Shown: piece by piece, positions 47,001-60,369 of the stretch | Numbering within the stretch: position 1 is the stretch's first letter | Layout of the letters: every line of letters starts with the position of its first letter | Assembly (NCBI GenBank): GCA_013399855.1 | Contig: VXAY01007404.1 | Coordinates: 62,001-126,000, forward strand | Reading direction: 5' to 3' | DNA from: Oxyruncus cristatus | Taxonomy: Eukaryota; Chordata; Aves; Passeriformes; Cotingidae | Length of the DNA stretch: 64,000 nucleotides | The notes under the pieces: generated by a model | The model's database searches: none | Told to the model about the DNA's origin: nothing | Seen by the model: the letters and a program-made list of their open reading frames with translations, nothing else | Position numbers and translations under genes: made by a program

Positions 47001-49544
47001 TGGGATATTTCACAAGTTAAATTCATGTAAACACTTTTAATACAGGCATTTTCCTTTAAGTGGTATCTGTACACCTAATATTATTGAAGGCCAGAAGAGA
47101 GAGAGATGAAAGAAGGGGAGTTCTTTAAAGGCTAACTGAAGGATGTACAAGTTAAAAAGAATACTCATCAAAATAAAATGAGGTTTCTAAGTTTCTTCCA
47201 TAAAGTGCTAGCAAACAAAGAGGTGGCATATTATCAGCCTTTGGTTTTGTACAGAACTCTCTGATAAAGGCAATTAGAACTTAAGCAGAAAAAATAATAA
47301 TAAAAAAAAAAAGGTAATGATGCACTCATTATGATTTATTGGAATGACTTGTAGAGATGTTGTAGCATTCTACAAATGTTCAATTCATTTAGAAATCTAT
47401 TCAGTAAATTTGACTTGGTAGCTCTTTATAGCCTAATCTTCCTAAATAAAGATACTTAAACCAAAATGTGTGGGGAAAAAACGTCTGATTTATTACCCCA
47501 GTTTACTACAGATATATTTTCACAGAAATCTTGATTCTGCAAAACATGCTATTTGACACACAACACTAATACAGTCTTAATCTTGAAATAAATCAGGGTA
47601 ATATTGACAGAAGTGCCTAATCTCATATATCACTATAAAACATATGACTTTTTTTAATATATTTTACTAATTAACTGTTTTTGCGGACATGTAGCACAAG
47701 AACCTGTTGTTATATGGTATTGATATTTCCCTATTAATTCAACATCTGTCACAATTTCAGACCATTATATTTTGATGAAAAATTATAAACCAGAATCTTC
47801 TATAACTTTACAGGGAAAGAAATCTTCTTTCCCCACAATAGTTCTCCTTATTTTTGTGGACAAATTTTCCCTTTTCCTTGATCTAAAAATGTATCTATAT
47901 TAAGTCTTACTAACATTTAACTCTTCAAGGAATAATGCAGATTAGCCTTTTTTTTGGAGGTCACAATCCTTTATAATTTTTTGTTTTGTTTTAAATCTAT
48001 GTACACATATATGTCTCTAACAGATTAGAGTTATGTCAGTAGCTTTTGGAACTGACTATTTTTTGATGACTCTTAGTGTTTTTATTGCTGGAAAGATAAA
48101 CAATATTTTACTAAGATTTAATATATGTTTGATATATCAATCTTATTGATACAGGATTAAATTATATTTGATTCAGAATCTTATTTTGAAGAAAATCTAG
48201 TCATAGATGAACTTGATAAATGGTTAATTTTCCTAAATGATAACATCCACTATTACCATCTACTTGCAGCAAAGAATCTGGACCCACTGATGCAAACACA
48301 CATTTTTAACAGTGAGAGTGGATCCCACAGGGTGTTTGTTGCCAGTTTACTGCCTGTTACAGACTGGATGTGCAAAGGTCTGTCTGTGAAATTACTGTAA
48401 TACTCAGTCTGAAAGATGTGTAAATAAGCAAAGTGATTCTAATTGTAAATGTAGGAAAAGACAAATGTGGTTTCACTACTTATCCTTAGGCAGCAAATGA
48501 TGTTTGTTTTTTATGTCACCTAGATATATGTCCATTCCAAATGTATGCGAAAAAACATAGAAATATCAAGCAGACACTAATTTAGAAGGTATTGAAAAAA
48601 AATCACAAAATATTCAACTGTAAGTTCACCAAGTATTTCTTCAGACATTTATTGAGGTACATTCTTCTTTCATACCTCATCAGATATAACTTTGAGATTT
48701 TGCCCAGTCTTTTTTCCTCCTCTTCCTATGTATCATCCATCATTATGCTGCTTCCCTGAGGGATGAGTTGATTCAGCTCATCGATGACAGAAACTACACT
48801 TCTCAGCATGTGGGAGGGAAAAGGGGATTAATTTTCTATCAAATGAGTGTATCAGTCAACTCATCCTGTGGGCTCAAGCTTGCAAGGGAAAAGATAGGAG
48901 TGTGTACATGGTAAACAGGACCTTTCAGCAGCTGACTGAATTCAAATGCGGTGATAAACTCTCCCTGTCACTCTGCAGCTGTGAATCCAAGAATATATGT
49001 AAGATTACTTGGAAAATCTTCAACAGAAATCACATGGCCAAACAGTTTATTCGTGCACAAAAGGTTTTATATTTGCAGACAGAATTGTATGTGCCACACA
49101 TAGCACACTTGTTACCTATGTTTGAAATTTTCACCTTGGCTCAGTGATATGCTAACCAAACGCTTACAAGAACATGGTCACAAGTCAGGAAAACAGCAAA
49201 TCCTATTCCTTTCAATATCTTCAAAGCATAAATGATCTGCCTCTGAAGCTACTACATTTCCTTAGGGAGTGTAGGTTTATGAATCTTTGTAATAATGTTC
49301 TTACCCCATGAGGTCCTTGTGGATCCATCACTGATAGTGATGCTGTCAGTTACCCAGGTCTGGTTTCACTGTCCTAGAGAAAAATCTTTGTTTAAATGTC
49401 TCTATTTCCTACTTAGACAAAAAAACCTTTTACCAGTCCCACATACTTTTCCTGAGGTAGCTTTTGCTTTAGTCATATATAATTCTTCTACAAGACAAGC
49501 TTCTTAGTGAAGACATTATAGAATTTGTTATTCTTTTATGATTT
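44063..49544. other. AT-rich stretch without recognised genes
   Basis: About 5.5 kb. A GC-richer patch at about 45720-46037 has overlapping open frames on both strands and an ATATAAAG at 45868-45875, but no family that I recognise. An A-rich run lies at 47287-47312. No supported exon. Confidence 0.55.
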
Positions 49545-49788
<244 letters not shown>

Positions 49789-52700
49789 AAATGATCCATT
49801 AATATCTGTGTTATCTTTCTGTTCTTCAAGAATGTTCTATTTTACAAGTTCAATTTCCTGACTTCATCTTCCTTAGACTAGAATCTTATTGACAAGATCC
49901 AGATCAGCTTCTGGTGTGATCCAAATATTTATTAGCCTGTAACTCAAACTGGGTTTAGGGACCCGTCTGAACTATTGTCAGTGATTTCTTCTCTAAAAGC
50001 AAAAAATGGGGAGATCTTAATTTGGAAGAAAAATAAAAAAACTTACTCATCAGAAGTCACTTCCAGTTTATTTTTAAACTTTCTCCTTTTAATTGTAGGC
50101 AAGAATGAGACTGAGAGGCAAAGAAATGAATGAGAGAAAGAAACAAACATTCATTTGAGACAGCAGCTATTATTTCTTTGTAGCTAAATTTGATTTTTGT
50201 TTCTCATACAACTAATACAGCTAGTATTAAGGCTCTTCATCTTTTTGTTTTCTGAGAAAAGGGTGAGCTCATATGCTAAATAAAGATGAAGTGTTTCAAT
50301 TTTATCATGAGGTATGCCAGGCAAGGTCAACTCAAAATAAAAGAATAAAATTAAATCTTCTGATTATAGAAAGGTACAATAGAAACATGCTTTTTCAATT
50401 TTGTGTTCTGGGTAACTCAGAGGCTAAGAAACAACTTTTATAAAATTACTGTAAAAAAATTCCTTATACTTCCAAAAGTCGTTCCTATGCTTCTGAAGAA
50501 CAACACTTCTGGACCACTTAGCCTGGTGTCTGGCATGGTCTCACAGGGCATCTTGTAACTGTGGTTAAAGAACTGTAAGTTTCCATACCTGAAGGAGTTG
50601 TTTTCCTGTAAATCAGAGAGTGAATTTAAAGGTAAGTGCTTATACATCTATGGATAGTCTGGTTTAATTATTATGGCTTTAAAAGTGTTCCAACTTAGGC
50701 CAAGAAAAGTGTAAGATTGCTGATGTTGGTTGTTTTGGCAGCAAGTGTGTACCTTGCTTTAAAAAAACATCTGCCTAAACAAGTTCTTAGCATGTACCTC
50801 CTAGCTTATTTCCTGGGTAAAATTGCTGAGAAGGTTTTAAACGTAATAAATCACATTTTGTGATACCCGTTGATATTTGAAATTTACACTAGTATTTATG
50901 GCACTGCACATTTCTGTGAAAATTCTCTCATTTTCATAGCTAAAATAATGGGCAGTATCACACTAACAGTATGTTCTTCACATCAGAATTATTGGTTTCT
51001 GGGGCTATCTGAAAGATACTGAGCATCCTAGGAGACAGAAACATGGATGCAATAAAAAAAGATACTAATGAACAAAAATCTCCAGGTGGACATTTTTGTC
51101 CTCTAAATCACACCAGAACTGAATCTTAACTGCTGCTTCATGTTTTATGAAAGCAAAAATGTGCTGAGATGAATGACAATTAGTGTGAATGCAACCTGCC
51201 TGACTCGTAGGTCCATGAAAGGTCTAGCTGTGTTGTGTGACTGTAAATTTCACCACCAGCCTCTGAGGGAAGGCCAGTCTGAAAGGGACTCTTCCATCGG
51301 TCTTCCCATCAGCTTCTTCTTCGCATGCAGATTCTATTCACGTTTGTGCACGAAGGGGCTAATGCGTCCTGTTTTGCTGTTTGTGTAAGGGGTTTGGCAT
51401 TGCTTGTATGGAATTTCAGATGTACCTAAGGAGCATAAATTCAACTCTTGAACTGCTCTTGCAAAAGTGACAAAAAAATCAAAGAATAAGGCTAAAATGT
51501 GAAATTTAATCTAGAAAATTGGCATTGAAACAGTCGATTTTAAATAAGGACTTCGCATACATTCTCTCAGTGTGTTATACTGTTATACTATTTTGGTGAT
51601 CTGGTATAACTAGTACCAAAACTAACAGCTTTCAGCTGTCAAAAAAGTGGATGATTTTTCATAGGGCTCTTGGTACATAATGGATTAAATTTGCATAGGC
51701 TTCTTTGTGGTCTAGTGTTTTTTTATAATGGGTATAATATTTGCCTGTTGTTTTATTTCTTAGGCTTTGTTTTACAAGTTACAGGCACTGATTTTATATT
51801 CCTTGCAGCTATTTGCCATTTATCAGGCAGGAAACAATTTTACACGCTTTTCTTCATATCAGCAAGAACAAAGATTTTATTGGGAAGTGAAGTAGGGCAG
51901 GGAGATGAAGACCTGATCTAGTTTTTATTTCAAGCCATGGGTAAGTATTGTCTGAATGTTAAAGAAATCGTTAAATCAGAATTGAAGCATAAGAGTTTTC
52001 CCCTTCTGAATTATCCAGAATCAGATCATTAAATGAGAAATCCTCTCTTAATTCTGATCCTCCAATGTATTGTAATCCTTTCAAAACATTAAATATTACT
52101 GGATTAATGGCTGTTAGTATAAAGACTTGCTACAGAAGCACATTTTTATTAAGCAGTAGTAATAAAGAATTTCCACCTGGAATTCAGATGCACGTAATTG
52201 GAAAGTCGATATGTACCTTTAAACAGAAAACGAGGGACAAAGAACTAAAATTTACCTTTCTTGTTTCTCAAAGTATTCTATAGGGATCTCCACGCTGCGG
52301 TATGTTACAGTTAAATGATTCATGATTGCCAGAATGGCCAATGTTTTACAGAAAAGTATATGTTTTTTTTTCCTATTTTCAGATAGGAAGCATAGATGGG
52401 CTCTCTTTTGCTTATACCTGTTTATTTACTGCGAGTTCAGTTTACCATTCTTTCTCCGTTATGCTTTCATTGTTTAACTTCTAGACTGGAGACCCAATTT
52501 TCTGTTCTCTCATATTTCTCTTTCCCCTAAGCACTGCCAATTTGTAGTCAAAATTAGGAATTACCAAGTTCACAGTGTATCTGTTTCAGTTTTCCTGAGT
52601 ATGTGATTAACTAGATTTGACATTTAGCTGAACATTTACTTCCCACACTTTGTATTTCAATTATATTTGCAGCCTTTTTTTTTCAAAATTAAACCTAAAC

Positions 52701-52931
52701 CAAATCTTTTCCCTGAAATTATTATATCTTTGTCATTCAGACGCAAGTGGCAGCTATTATAATGCAAAGATATTTTTAGCATTTTCTTACTAATCAAGAG
52801 TCAATATGAAGTGAAAATAGAAAAATAATTACTTTGTATTATAAATACATTAGAAAAAATAGCTTAAAACATAAGAAAAAATGCTCTTTATGTATTTTAT
52901 TTGGTTTATATGCCAATATTTTGATAACACT
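49789..52931. other. AT-rich stretch without recognised genes
   Basis: No interspersed repeat recognised. The interval 51180-51400 is slightly GC-richer, and a GGGTAAGTATT donor-like sequence follows a pyrimidine-rich stretch near 51920-51950, which I regard as chance. Confidence 0.55.
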
Positions 52932-53750
52932 TGGGATGGTAGGTATGGCTTCTGAGAGAAGATGCCAAAAGTTTCCCCATGTTGAGCACAGTCAGTTCCA
53001 ACTGGCTGCTAGAAGGATGTACTGCTGGCCAAAGATGAGTCTCTCAGCAAAATTGGTAGCATCTCTGTGATAATATATGTAAGATAAGGTAGAAAACACC
53101 ATACAAGAACAGCTGGGAGAGAGGAGTGAGTATATGTGAGAGAAGCAGTCCTACAGACACCAAGGTCAGTGAGGAAGAAGAGGGAGGAGATGTGGAGATT
53201 CCCTTGCAGTATGGGATGCAGACCATGGTGAGGCAGCTGTCCCTGTGCAGTCCATGGAAGTCCAAGGTGGAGCAGATATCCACCTGCAGTCTCTGCAGGA
53301 TCCTACACTGGAGCAGTGTGTTCCTGAAGGATTGTACCTCATGGAAAGGACCCATTCCGGAGCAGTTCTTGAAGAACTGTAGCCAGAGTATGAGGAGTCA
53401 TAGAGGCACTGTTAGGAACTGACTGCAAGCCCCGTTCACCATTCTCAGTGCTTAGAAGAGTCGGGAGGTAAGTTATGCCTCAAAAGAAGGCAGGGGTGGG
53501 GAGAAGGTGTTTTCAATTTGATTTTATTTCTCATTACCCTACTCTGTTACAATTACTTACAATAAAATGAATTAGTTTCCCTAAGTCAAGTCTGTTTTGT
53601 CCTTGATGAAAATTGACAAGTCGTCTCCCTATGCCTAGGTTTATCCACAAGCTTTTAATGATATTTTTTCCTTTTGCGTTTTTCATGGAGGGAGATTGAT
53701 AGAGCAGCTTGGTGGACACCTGACATCCAGCCAAGGTCAACACAGCACAC
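52932..53750 (+). mobile_element. solo LTR of an avian endogenous retrovirus (large family)
   Basis: About 820 bp that I recognise as a long avian ERV LTR, plus orientation. Blocks in order: GGCTTCTGAGAGAAGATGCC (52948), GAGCACAGTCAGTTCCAACT, TGCTGGCCAAAGATGAGTCT, CTCTGTGATAATATATGTAA (degenerate TATA, about 53071-53083), CAGCTGGGAGAGAGGAGTGA (53109), AGACACCAAGGTCAGTGAGG, imperfect internal repeats of the type GCAGTCCATGGAAGTCCAAG, TTATTTCTCATTACCCTACT, AATAAA (53561-53566), CAAGTCTGTTTTGTCC and the end GACATCCAGCCAAGGTCAAC. The usual CpGs of this family are mostly TG or CA here, indicating age. Exact ends are uncertain (TG at 52932, CA near 53749) and no target-site duplication could be confirmed. 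No internal genes flank it. Confidence 0.82.
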
Positions 53751-56700
53751 ATAAAAAAATAGATATAAGCAATGTCTTCGAGGACCTTTTGAAAATTTGG
53801 GGGAACTCTCTCTCCATCTCTCTCTCACTAATTGCCAGATGAAAACCCTTCTAGCAGAAATTTCTTAATTGAATTTTTCATGGTAAGAAAATACATTAAA
53901 ATGCAAAATACTGTAAGTCTTCCAATCTTTCTGCCACAGAGAAATAAAAAAGTGAGCTGATTATTTAAGAAGCTTATTTTCCTACAGTGTCTAAGGTAGG
54001 TATCTAATTTTAGATTACAAGAATGCTGCTTTTGAAGGTGCTCATTAATGTACAGGGCTGGAACTGAGTGCCCCTACCTGCTCTTATTTTAAGATCAGTC
54101 AGTAGAATTTGGGAATTAAATATTTGCATGTTATTGGAAAATTCCTTTTAAAACTTTGTGGTCCAGTTCATAAGTTTAAGGTTTGCTGATAAATTTGTTC
54201 AGTTACATGATGGATCTGCAACCTGTATTTCTAATTTTTCTTTAAATCTGATTGTTTTCTTTAAAAATTGTGCAGTCAGTGTTCAATACTGAGACAGTGT
54301 TAGGATTTAACGTATTCTGATCTCTGTGACAGCACACTCATTAATCGAGTTACCACATAACCACAGAGAACCACTGAATAGTCCACACAACAAAAAACTT
54401 ATTCTTAAGTCTACAGTATTTAAATTTACGAGAATTTGTTTGTTCCTGATTTTTGCTGTGGGGTTAGATTGAAAATACCTTTCTGTATTTTTAGTTCTTT
54501 CTTGAATTACTCCTCATATAATCCTGCAAATTTAGAAAGAATTACTGTGCTTCTCAAACACAATGTCATCCTATATTGGCTCAGTATAGAAAACTGCATT
54601 TTTGAAACATTATGAAGTAAGGAATAAAAGCCTTTCTGAAATCTCTACTGTAACTTACTGTAACAGTTTCAAACAAGATAGAAAGAATAGTAAGCAGAGG
54701 GAAATATAAGCAGCAACTATGCAGGGGTACATCAGAACAAAAGATGTGTCTTACTGTGTCAGACCAATCCTCCACTTTTTGATCTTCAACATTTACAATA
54801 GGAAATACAGTGCTGGAAGATATCATGAGTGAGACCCCTTCTCTGGCTCATTCCCATCATCCACTGCTATTATCAACAAACGTTGTTACAGAAATATTAG
54901 AGGATACACCCCTGAGAAGAGAAGATGAAAAAATAATAATTCAGTGGTTTCTTGAAAACTATAAAAAAGATATTTTTTAAACTTATTTAAAAACTCTTTT
55001 ATTCCTAGGTCCAGAAAAGGCTTTAAACAACATAGTACGAGACTCTTCCTGTTGTGTGATGTGTCTTGCCAAATGCCAAATAAACAACCAGGGTACAAGG
55101 AATGGCATAATAACTTTGTCAGATATCTGAAAGGGAACTGTTCTTTCCCACCAGACAGAAATTGTAATAAACATTGCCATCCCATATTCCACTCAACCAA
55201 GTTCAGTCGCTCGGACTGATCCTAATGTAACTCACATTAAAATATCACAGTTTCCTCAGATATACATTTTTTTTTCTGTTTGTGGTCACCAGAATTACAT
55301 CTTTCCTTCTGAGCTGTGATTGTTACATTAAAATAAACAATACTTTTCATATCCATGCATAAGTTGCAGTGACATTTAATTTCCATTACATTTTGTCAGT
55401 ATAATAAATATCCCCGATGTTTACAGAAAACTAATCTTGAAGACCTTAATGTATATTGGAGTTAATGGAAAGATGATTTTTGAAGGAAGGAACAGTGATT
55501 TAGCAATGATTCCAACTGAGAAGATATATGACAAGGGTTTCTCAGAAGAACAAAACAATTCAGAAGATTTTATTCCATGGAATAAATAAAAATGTCCAAA
55601 TTAGAAGCCAGAATAAATTACTGGTCAAAGCAGATGCATACAGTCCAAACATATAACTTAGTGGAAACAGAAAAACAGAACTATCTAGTTTTAAAAATAT
55701 GTTCATTCACTTAGTTGTGCCATTTATTATAATTCTCTTATGGCCTTACTGCATCGTTACTGTCAGTTTTTCAAATTAATGTTATCTACAAAATTTTCAA
55801 AGCAAATATGTTGGATAAGCTTTCAATTCCTGCTGAGCACAGAGCCACTAATGTGACATTGCCTGGAGATAAAAGCATCATTGTTCTGCATGCTTTTGGA
55901 TATGGCTGTGCTTTTTTTATTTAATCCAAGGTCATTATTTTCAAACCACAGCATGTTCTCGTGAAGATCAAGCGTTTTCCCAAAAAGCAATAATGACAAC
56001 ATGGTACAGTGGAAATTAAAATGTTAAAAATCATATGAAACACTGATTAAAGGAGAGAAAGATTGTCAAAAGAGGAAATTGTATTTTTATTTAAAAGACT
56101 GAGCTATTTACACAGAGAAACAAATAACTGTGAAATACATTTTACAACTAGAGAAAAATAATTTATTCCTTTAATATCAAAAAAGATTTCATTTTACTGT
56201 TGCTGTCTGCTTTTGCTTTGGTTTGCACACCAGCCCTCATCGAACTTGCGCAGGAAAAAGCATTTAAATGGTTTATCTATGTTGCAATATAAACTTGGTG
56301 TTTAATATATGAATATTTGTATCAGTATTGTTCTGAGGTTAAAAACTTATGTTATATTATTAGATAAAATGGCAATTCCTTGGCAAATGATTAATGGAAA
56401 ATAGAAGGTTGAAATAAAATTTAAGCACATTGTGTTCCTTGTTTTATGTTAATATGCTTATTCATTTCTCAAGTGATCTTGGTGAAAAAAATAAATCATT
56501 CAGAATTATGAGTACTCTTCAGAAGAATGAAAGATGCTGAGATATAAGAAGGATGATAAGTAAGTGAAGTAAGATGAAACAAGCACAAAAGTTAAATCAG
56601 GGCTTTTAAAGGAAGCTAAAAAAGACATTGGAAGACAAAAAAAATTGTTTTGGCTTTCTGAGGTGGGGAACTGTTCTCATTTTGGCATCCTGTAAATGTT

Positions 56701-58379
56701 ATGTAATTTCCAGTATTTGCTTACACCAGAGAGTAACACAGTCTGGTGTTTCCATTACTGATGCTGTGGCGATATGCTGATGATTACTTAGTTCAGAAGT
56801 GCAGATTCCTGCAGCAGCCTAGCTGAGTAAAATCCAGCCATGGAAATAAACAGTAAATAGTGGTCTATTTCTGAACTTGCACAATTGTTTACCCAGAATT
56901 TTGTTGTAAATCTTGCATAGGTCACTGAGCCCTATGTTCAGACTTCTGAGAACCTTCTCTAGTAACTGATTCCCTCATAAGTCTGAAAATCAAACCAATG
57001 ATACTCCTCTGGTTTTGAATCCTCTTTATCCGTCCAGATAAGCACATCAGAGATAGTTTAGATGCATTTGGTGTGGGCTTAAGGCATATGCACAGCCGTG
57101 GTTACTTCTTATGATGATATCTCTTTGATCTGTCTTAAAAGCCACTCATGTAATAAGATCAAAGACTATGTGCTGGTAAAATATGCACAGACTTTAAAAG
57201 CCATCTAAAGGTCACAACCATGCCAGCAGATAAGGCCTAAGTCAAAGATTCATTACCTTTTTCATAAATGCTTTTCTTAATGCCTCAATGCAAACATCTC
57301 TAATAATGATCATCCCAATTAAAAGTATATGGACCTAGTTGTGGCTCCAAAAGGGTTTTTTCACTGAAAAGCATACTTTTCTTCTTCTTTCCAAAGCACA
57401 TATATTAAAAGAAGTTTAACAAGAGAAAGAGAGAGGGTTTTTATTTAAGGATAAAACATTAAAAATGAAATTTTGTAAGTACAGCAGTGATTACAGTGTG
57501 ATTATTCCATCTTTTATGTGCAACATTTTGCCCTTGTGCACTAAAAATACGAGTAAAATCTTAGCATATTGATGATTTTAATTTTTAAAATTTCATTAAA
57601 ATATGAAGTAGAAGAGATTTATTTTTTTCAATACTCCTTTTGCATTAAATCACTTCCAAGTAGCTTCCAAGAATCTATTCTTTTGCAGCAAATAATGGAA
57701 TACAGGAAAATAATTTTTGTCAGATGGCTACTGTTACCTTTTTTGTATAAGTCTACTTTTTTTGAAATAGTGAATTTCATCACTGTTTAATCTAATTTGA
57801 ACCATTATGAAATGACAATTACTTGGAACTGTAACAGGATCTTTTGTTTCCTGACACTAATGCCGTTATCTTTATGGACTCTCCTGTCTAACCTACAATA
57901 GTTCAGTGTTAAGAATACTGTTACTGTATTTGAATAATTACATATTTGTTTTTAAAAAGAAGGCACTAAATCCTATTATGAATCACCAAATGCATTATCC
58001 TTTTTTTTTAATAGTTATTGAAATGAGCTAATTCACAAATTTCCAGAAGTGAGGCATTATTACTTATGTCTTGCATCATAAATGATAAATTACTTGAGAT
58101 AAATTGACAAGAAAGTTGATTACTGCATTAATTTCCAACATTGTGAATTCTTAATGAAGTGTTGCATAGTTATATGTCTGAATTTGTACTTTTGCAAACC
58201 ATTTGCATTGCAAATAAAGAACAAATGCATGTATACATAGACATAAACAACTGTGAGGAGGAAGAGCGTGGAGCTGCACATCTCCTCATTTTATAATCAA
58301 GAAAAAATTAAATCCTCTATTAATATTCTTCAGTGAGCAAGTAGTTCTCCAGGCAAGAAACTTGTAAAGTTCTATAATA

Positions 58380-58435
58380 GGAAACTAAGAAATGACGCAA
58401 GAGTTAAGGAAACTAAGAAGTGATACAAGAACTAA
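58380..58435 (+). repeat. 28-bp tandem duplication
   Basis: GGAAACTAAGAAATGACGCA plus AGAGTTAA is followed directly by a second unit, GGAAACTAAGAAGTGATACA plus AGAACTAA. The units differ at about four positions, so the duplication is not recent. Confidence 0.88.
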
Positions 58436-60337
58436 CATAGCTGTCAGATCAAGAGTTGTCTCTCTGACTCTAAAAGAGGACAGATTCCACCAGTTCTTGC
58501 AATTACTTTTAGACTCCAGCAGATATTTTCAGAATTCTATGTGATTTCCATATTCTGTCTCATGAATTGTCTGTACCCCCTATCTTATAGGAACATTTAG
58601 AGTAAGAGTAGTATCTACTACATATGTCCCCTTGAGCACCAGTTCCCCAGTTGCACTTCTTTTCTTCCTAAATTGGTGAGAAGGGATCTCAGAAGTATCT
58701 GCATCCCTAAAATATCAATTACTCACAGAATTAATCAGCTACCATACAGAAAAGGGAGATAGGGAATAGAGACTTCAATTTATATGGAGGTAGAGAGAGT
58801 ATAGGACAACATATGTAAGTTAAAAAAACAGATGTTTGGCAGGTCCTTGGCTCTAAGCAGCTGCCAAGGAACTGAAACTGTGAGTAAACTGGAGACAAAA
58901 AATAGAAAAAGAGCCTGATAGTAAAAATGCTTGAAAATGCAACAAAAAAAAAAGGGAGAAGAGTCTGAGAGGTAGAGAAGAGAAAGGATGAGGAAAAGTG
59001 CCTTCTACAGTAGCTCACAGAAAGGAGAAAGATCTGTGAAGGAAATCGTACAAAAAAAAGGGAAAAAAATTAGCATAAGAAAGTTCTAATAAGAATAAAA
59101 TATACATCTTACAAGTAGAATAACAATAATACACCAGAGAACTCAGTGCCAATGAAAAAGTAGTTAAGATAGATGGATATGGTTATGGATGGGATGCCTT
59201 CTTTTCCAATATGATCTGAAGACAGATTGGCATTTAATAAACAAAAGGTATGATGTAGCTCAGATTTTTTTCTAAGCAATTGTTAAACCTGGGACTAACA
59301 CTGGCTGGAGCACATCCCATCTTTTGCCACACCAGCTGCGCAGGCTGACTGATGTACTGTAATTATCCACCCTGACTGCCTGATGTCTGTGCGCTTCCTG
59401 AGGAGTCAGTGGGTGGAAAGGAAACTTGGGAGACAGGTCATGCCTTAAATCAAGCTGAATAGTGAGTTTGCACACTAATATTTTTTTTTTCCTTAACACA
59501 TTTTTCTGCCCCCTTATGCTTCCCCTTTTTATTATAAATGCCAGGTTCATTAAAAACATTCTCTGGCACAAATACTCAGTTTCAGATTAAGTGAGAATTT
59601 AATCAAATCTCTTAATTAATTTCTCTCAGATATACCTGCTAATACAGAGTAGTATTTCAGGGACAGATTTCCAAAGGTGTTTGTGGATTTGATTTCTATT
59701 AAAATAATTACATCTATAGAATTTAAATATCATAAAATTTTGAAAAACTATTCTTTGTTCATTATTTATAAGATTTCAATTTACCTTCCATGCTCCTATT
59801 CACATATGATGAGCTCTTGAGAAGCAAACAATCTATGCCCTATAAACTGAGCAAAAAATCAAGAAGGAATTTCCTGTTTCATTCCCACAAGAACATCAAT
59901 ATTTGTTATATATTTATGTAAACAGTCAAATTTATTTTTTCTTTACTCATTCATGTATGCACATTTCTATTTATCTTCCTTCGTCTCACTCATAGGGTGT
60001 TTCATCCGTGTCAAAATTCACTGACAAAAAAATGTCAGGGAACGCAGCAGCAAGGAATAGAGAAAATAGTAAATAATCCTCTAAGTCAGTGTCTGCAGTC
60101 AGACTTATTGAGTGATGTCTTAGGACTTATTTTGGAAATTAATATTGCTCTGTGAGTGTCTTATATAGGTGTGAATACACCCTACACAAGAAGAAGAAAT
60201 TCACAGTAGAAAAAAGTGACCTTGTTGTTGAAAACACACAGTAGAGGAGGCCTTATGTTTTCAGCTGTTTGGCTGTCTAAGAACTGAAAGATAAGCTAGG
60301 GTGAAAAACCTTTAATATTTCCTTATGGAGACAGGAA

Positions 60338-60369
60338 TTTATTCTAAGCACTATTTATTCTAAACACTA
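60338..60369 (+). repeat. 16-bp tandem duplication
   Basis: TTTATTCTAAGCACTA followed by TTTATTCTAAACACTA, with a single difference. Confidence 0.9.

Noticed and set aside
51910..51950. Microexon-like TTTATTTCAAG-CCATG-GGTAAGTATT
   Set aside because: A five-base exon cannot be supported from sequence alone, and the acceptor tract is weak.
53044..53422. Overlapping 98- and 103-codon frames
   Set aside because: They lie within the recognised LTR, which is non-coding.
55879..55893. SOX-OCT composite-like CATTGTTCTGCATGC
   Set aside because: The SOX half is good but the POU half has mismatches, and there is no second site nearby.
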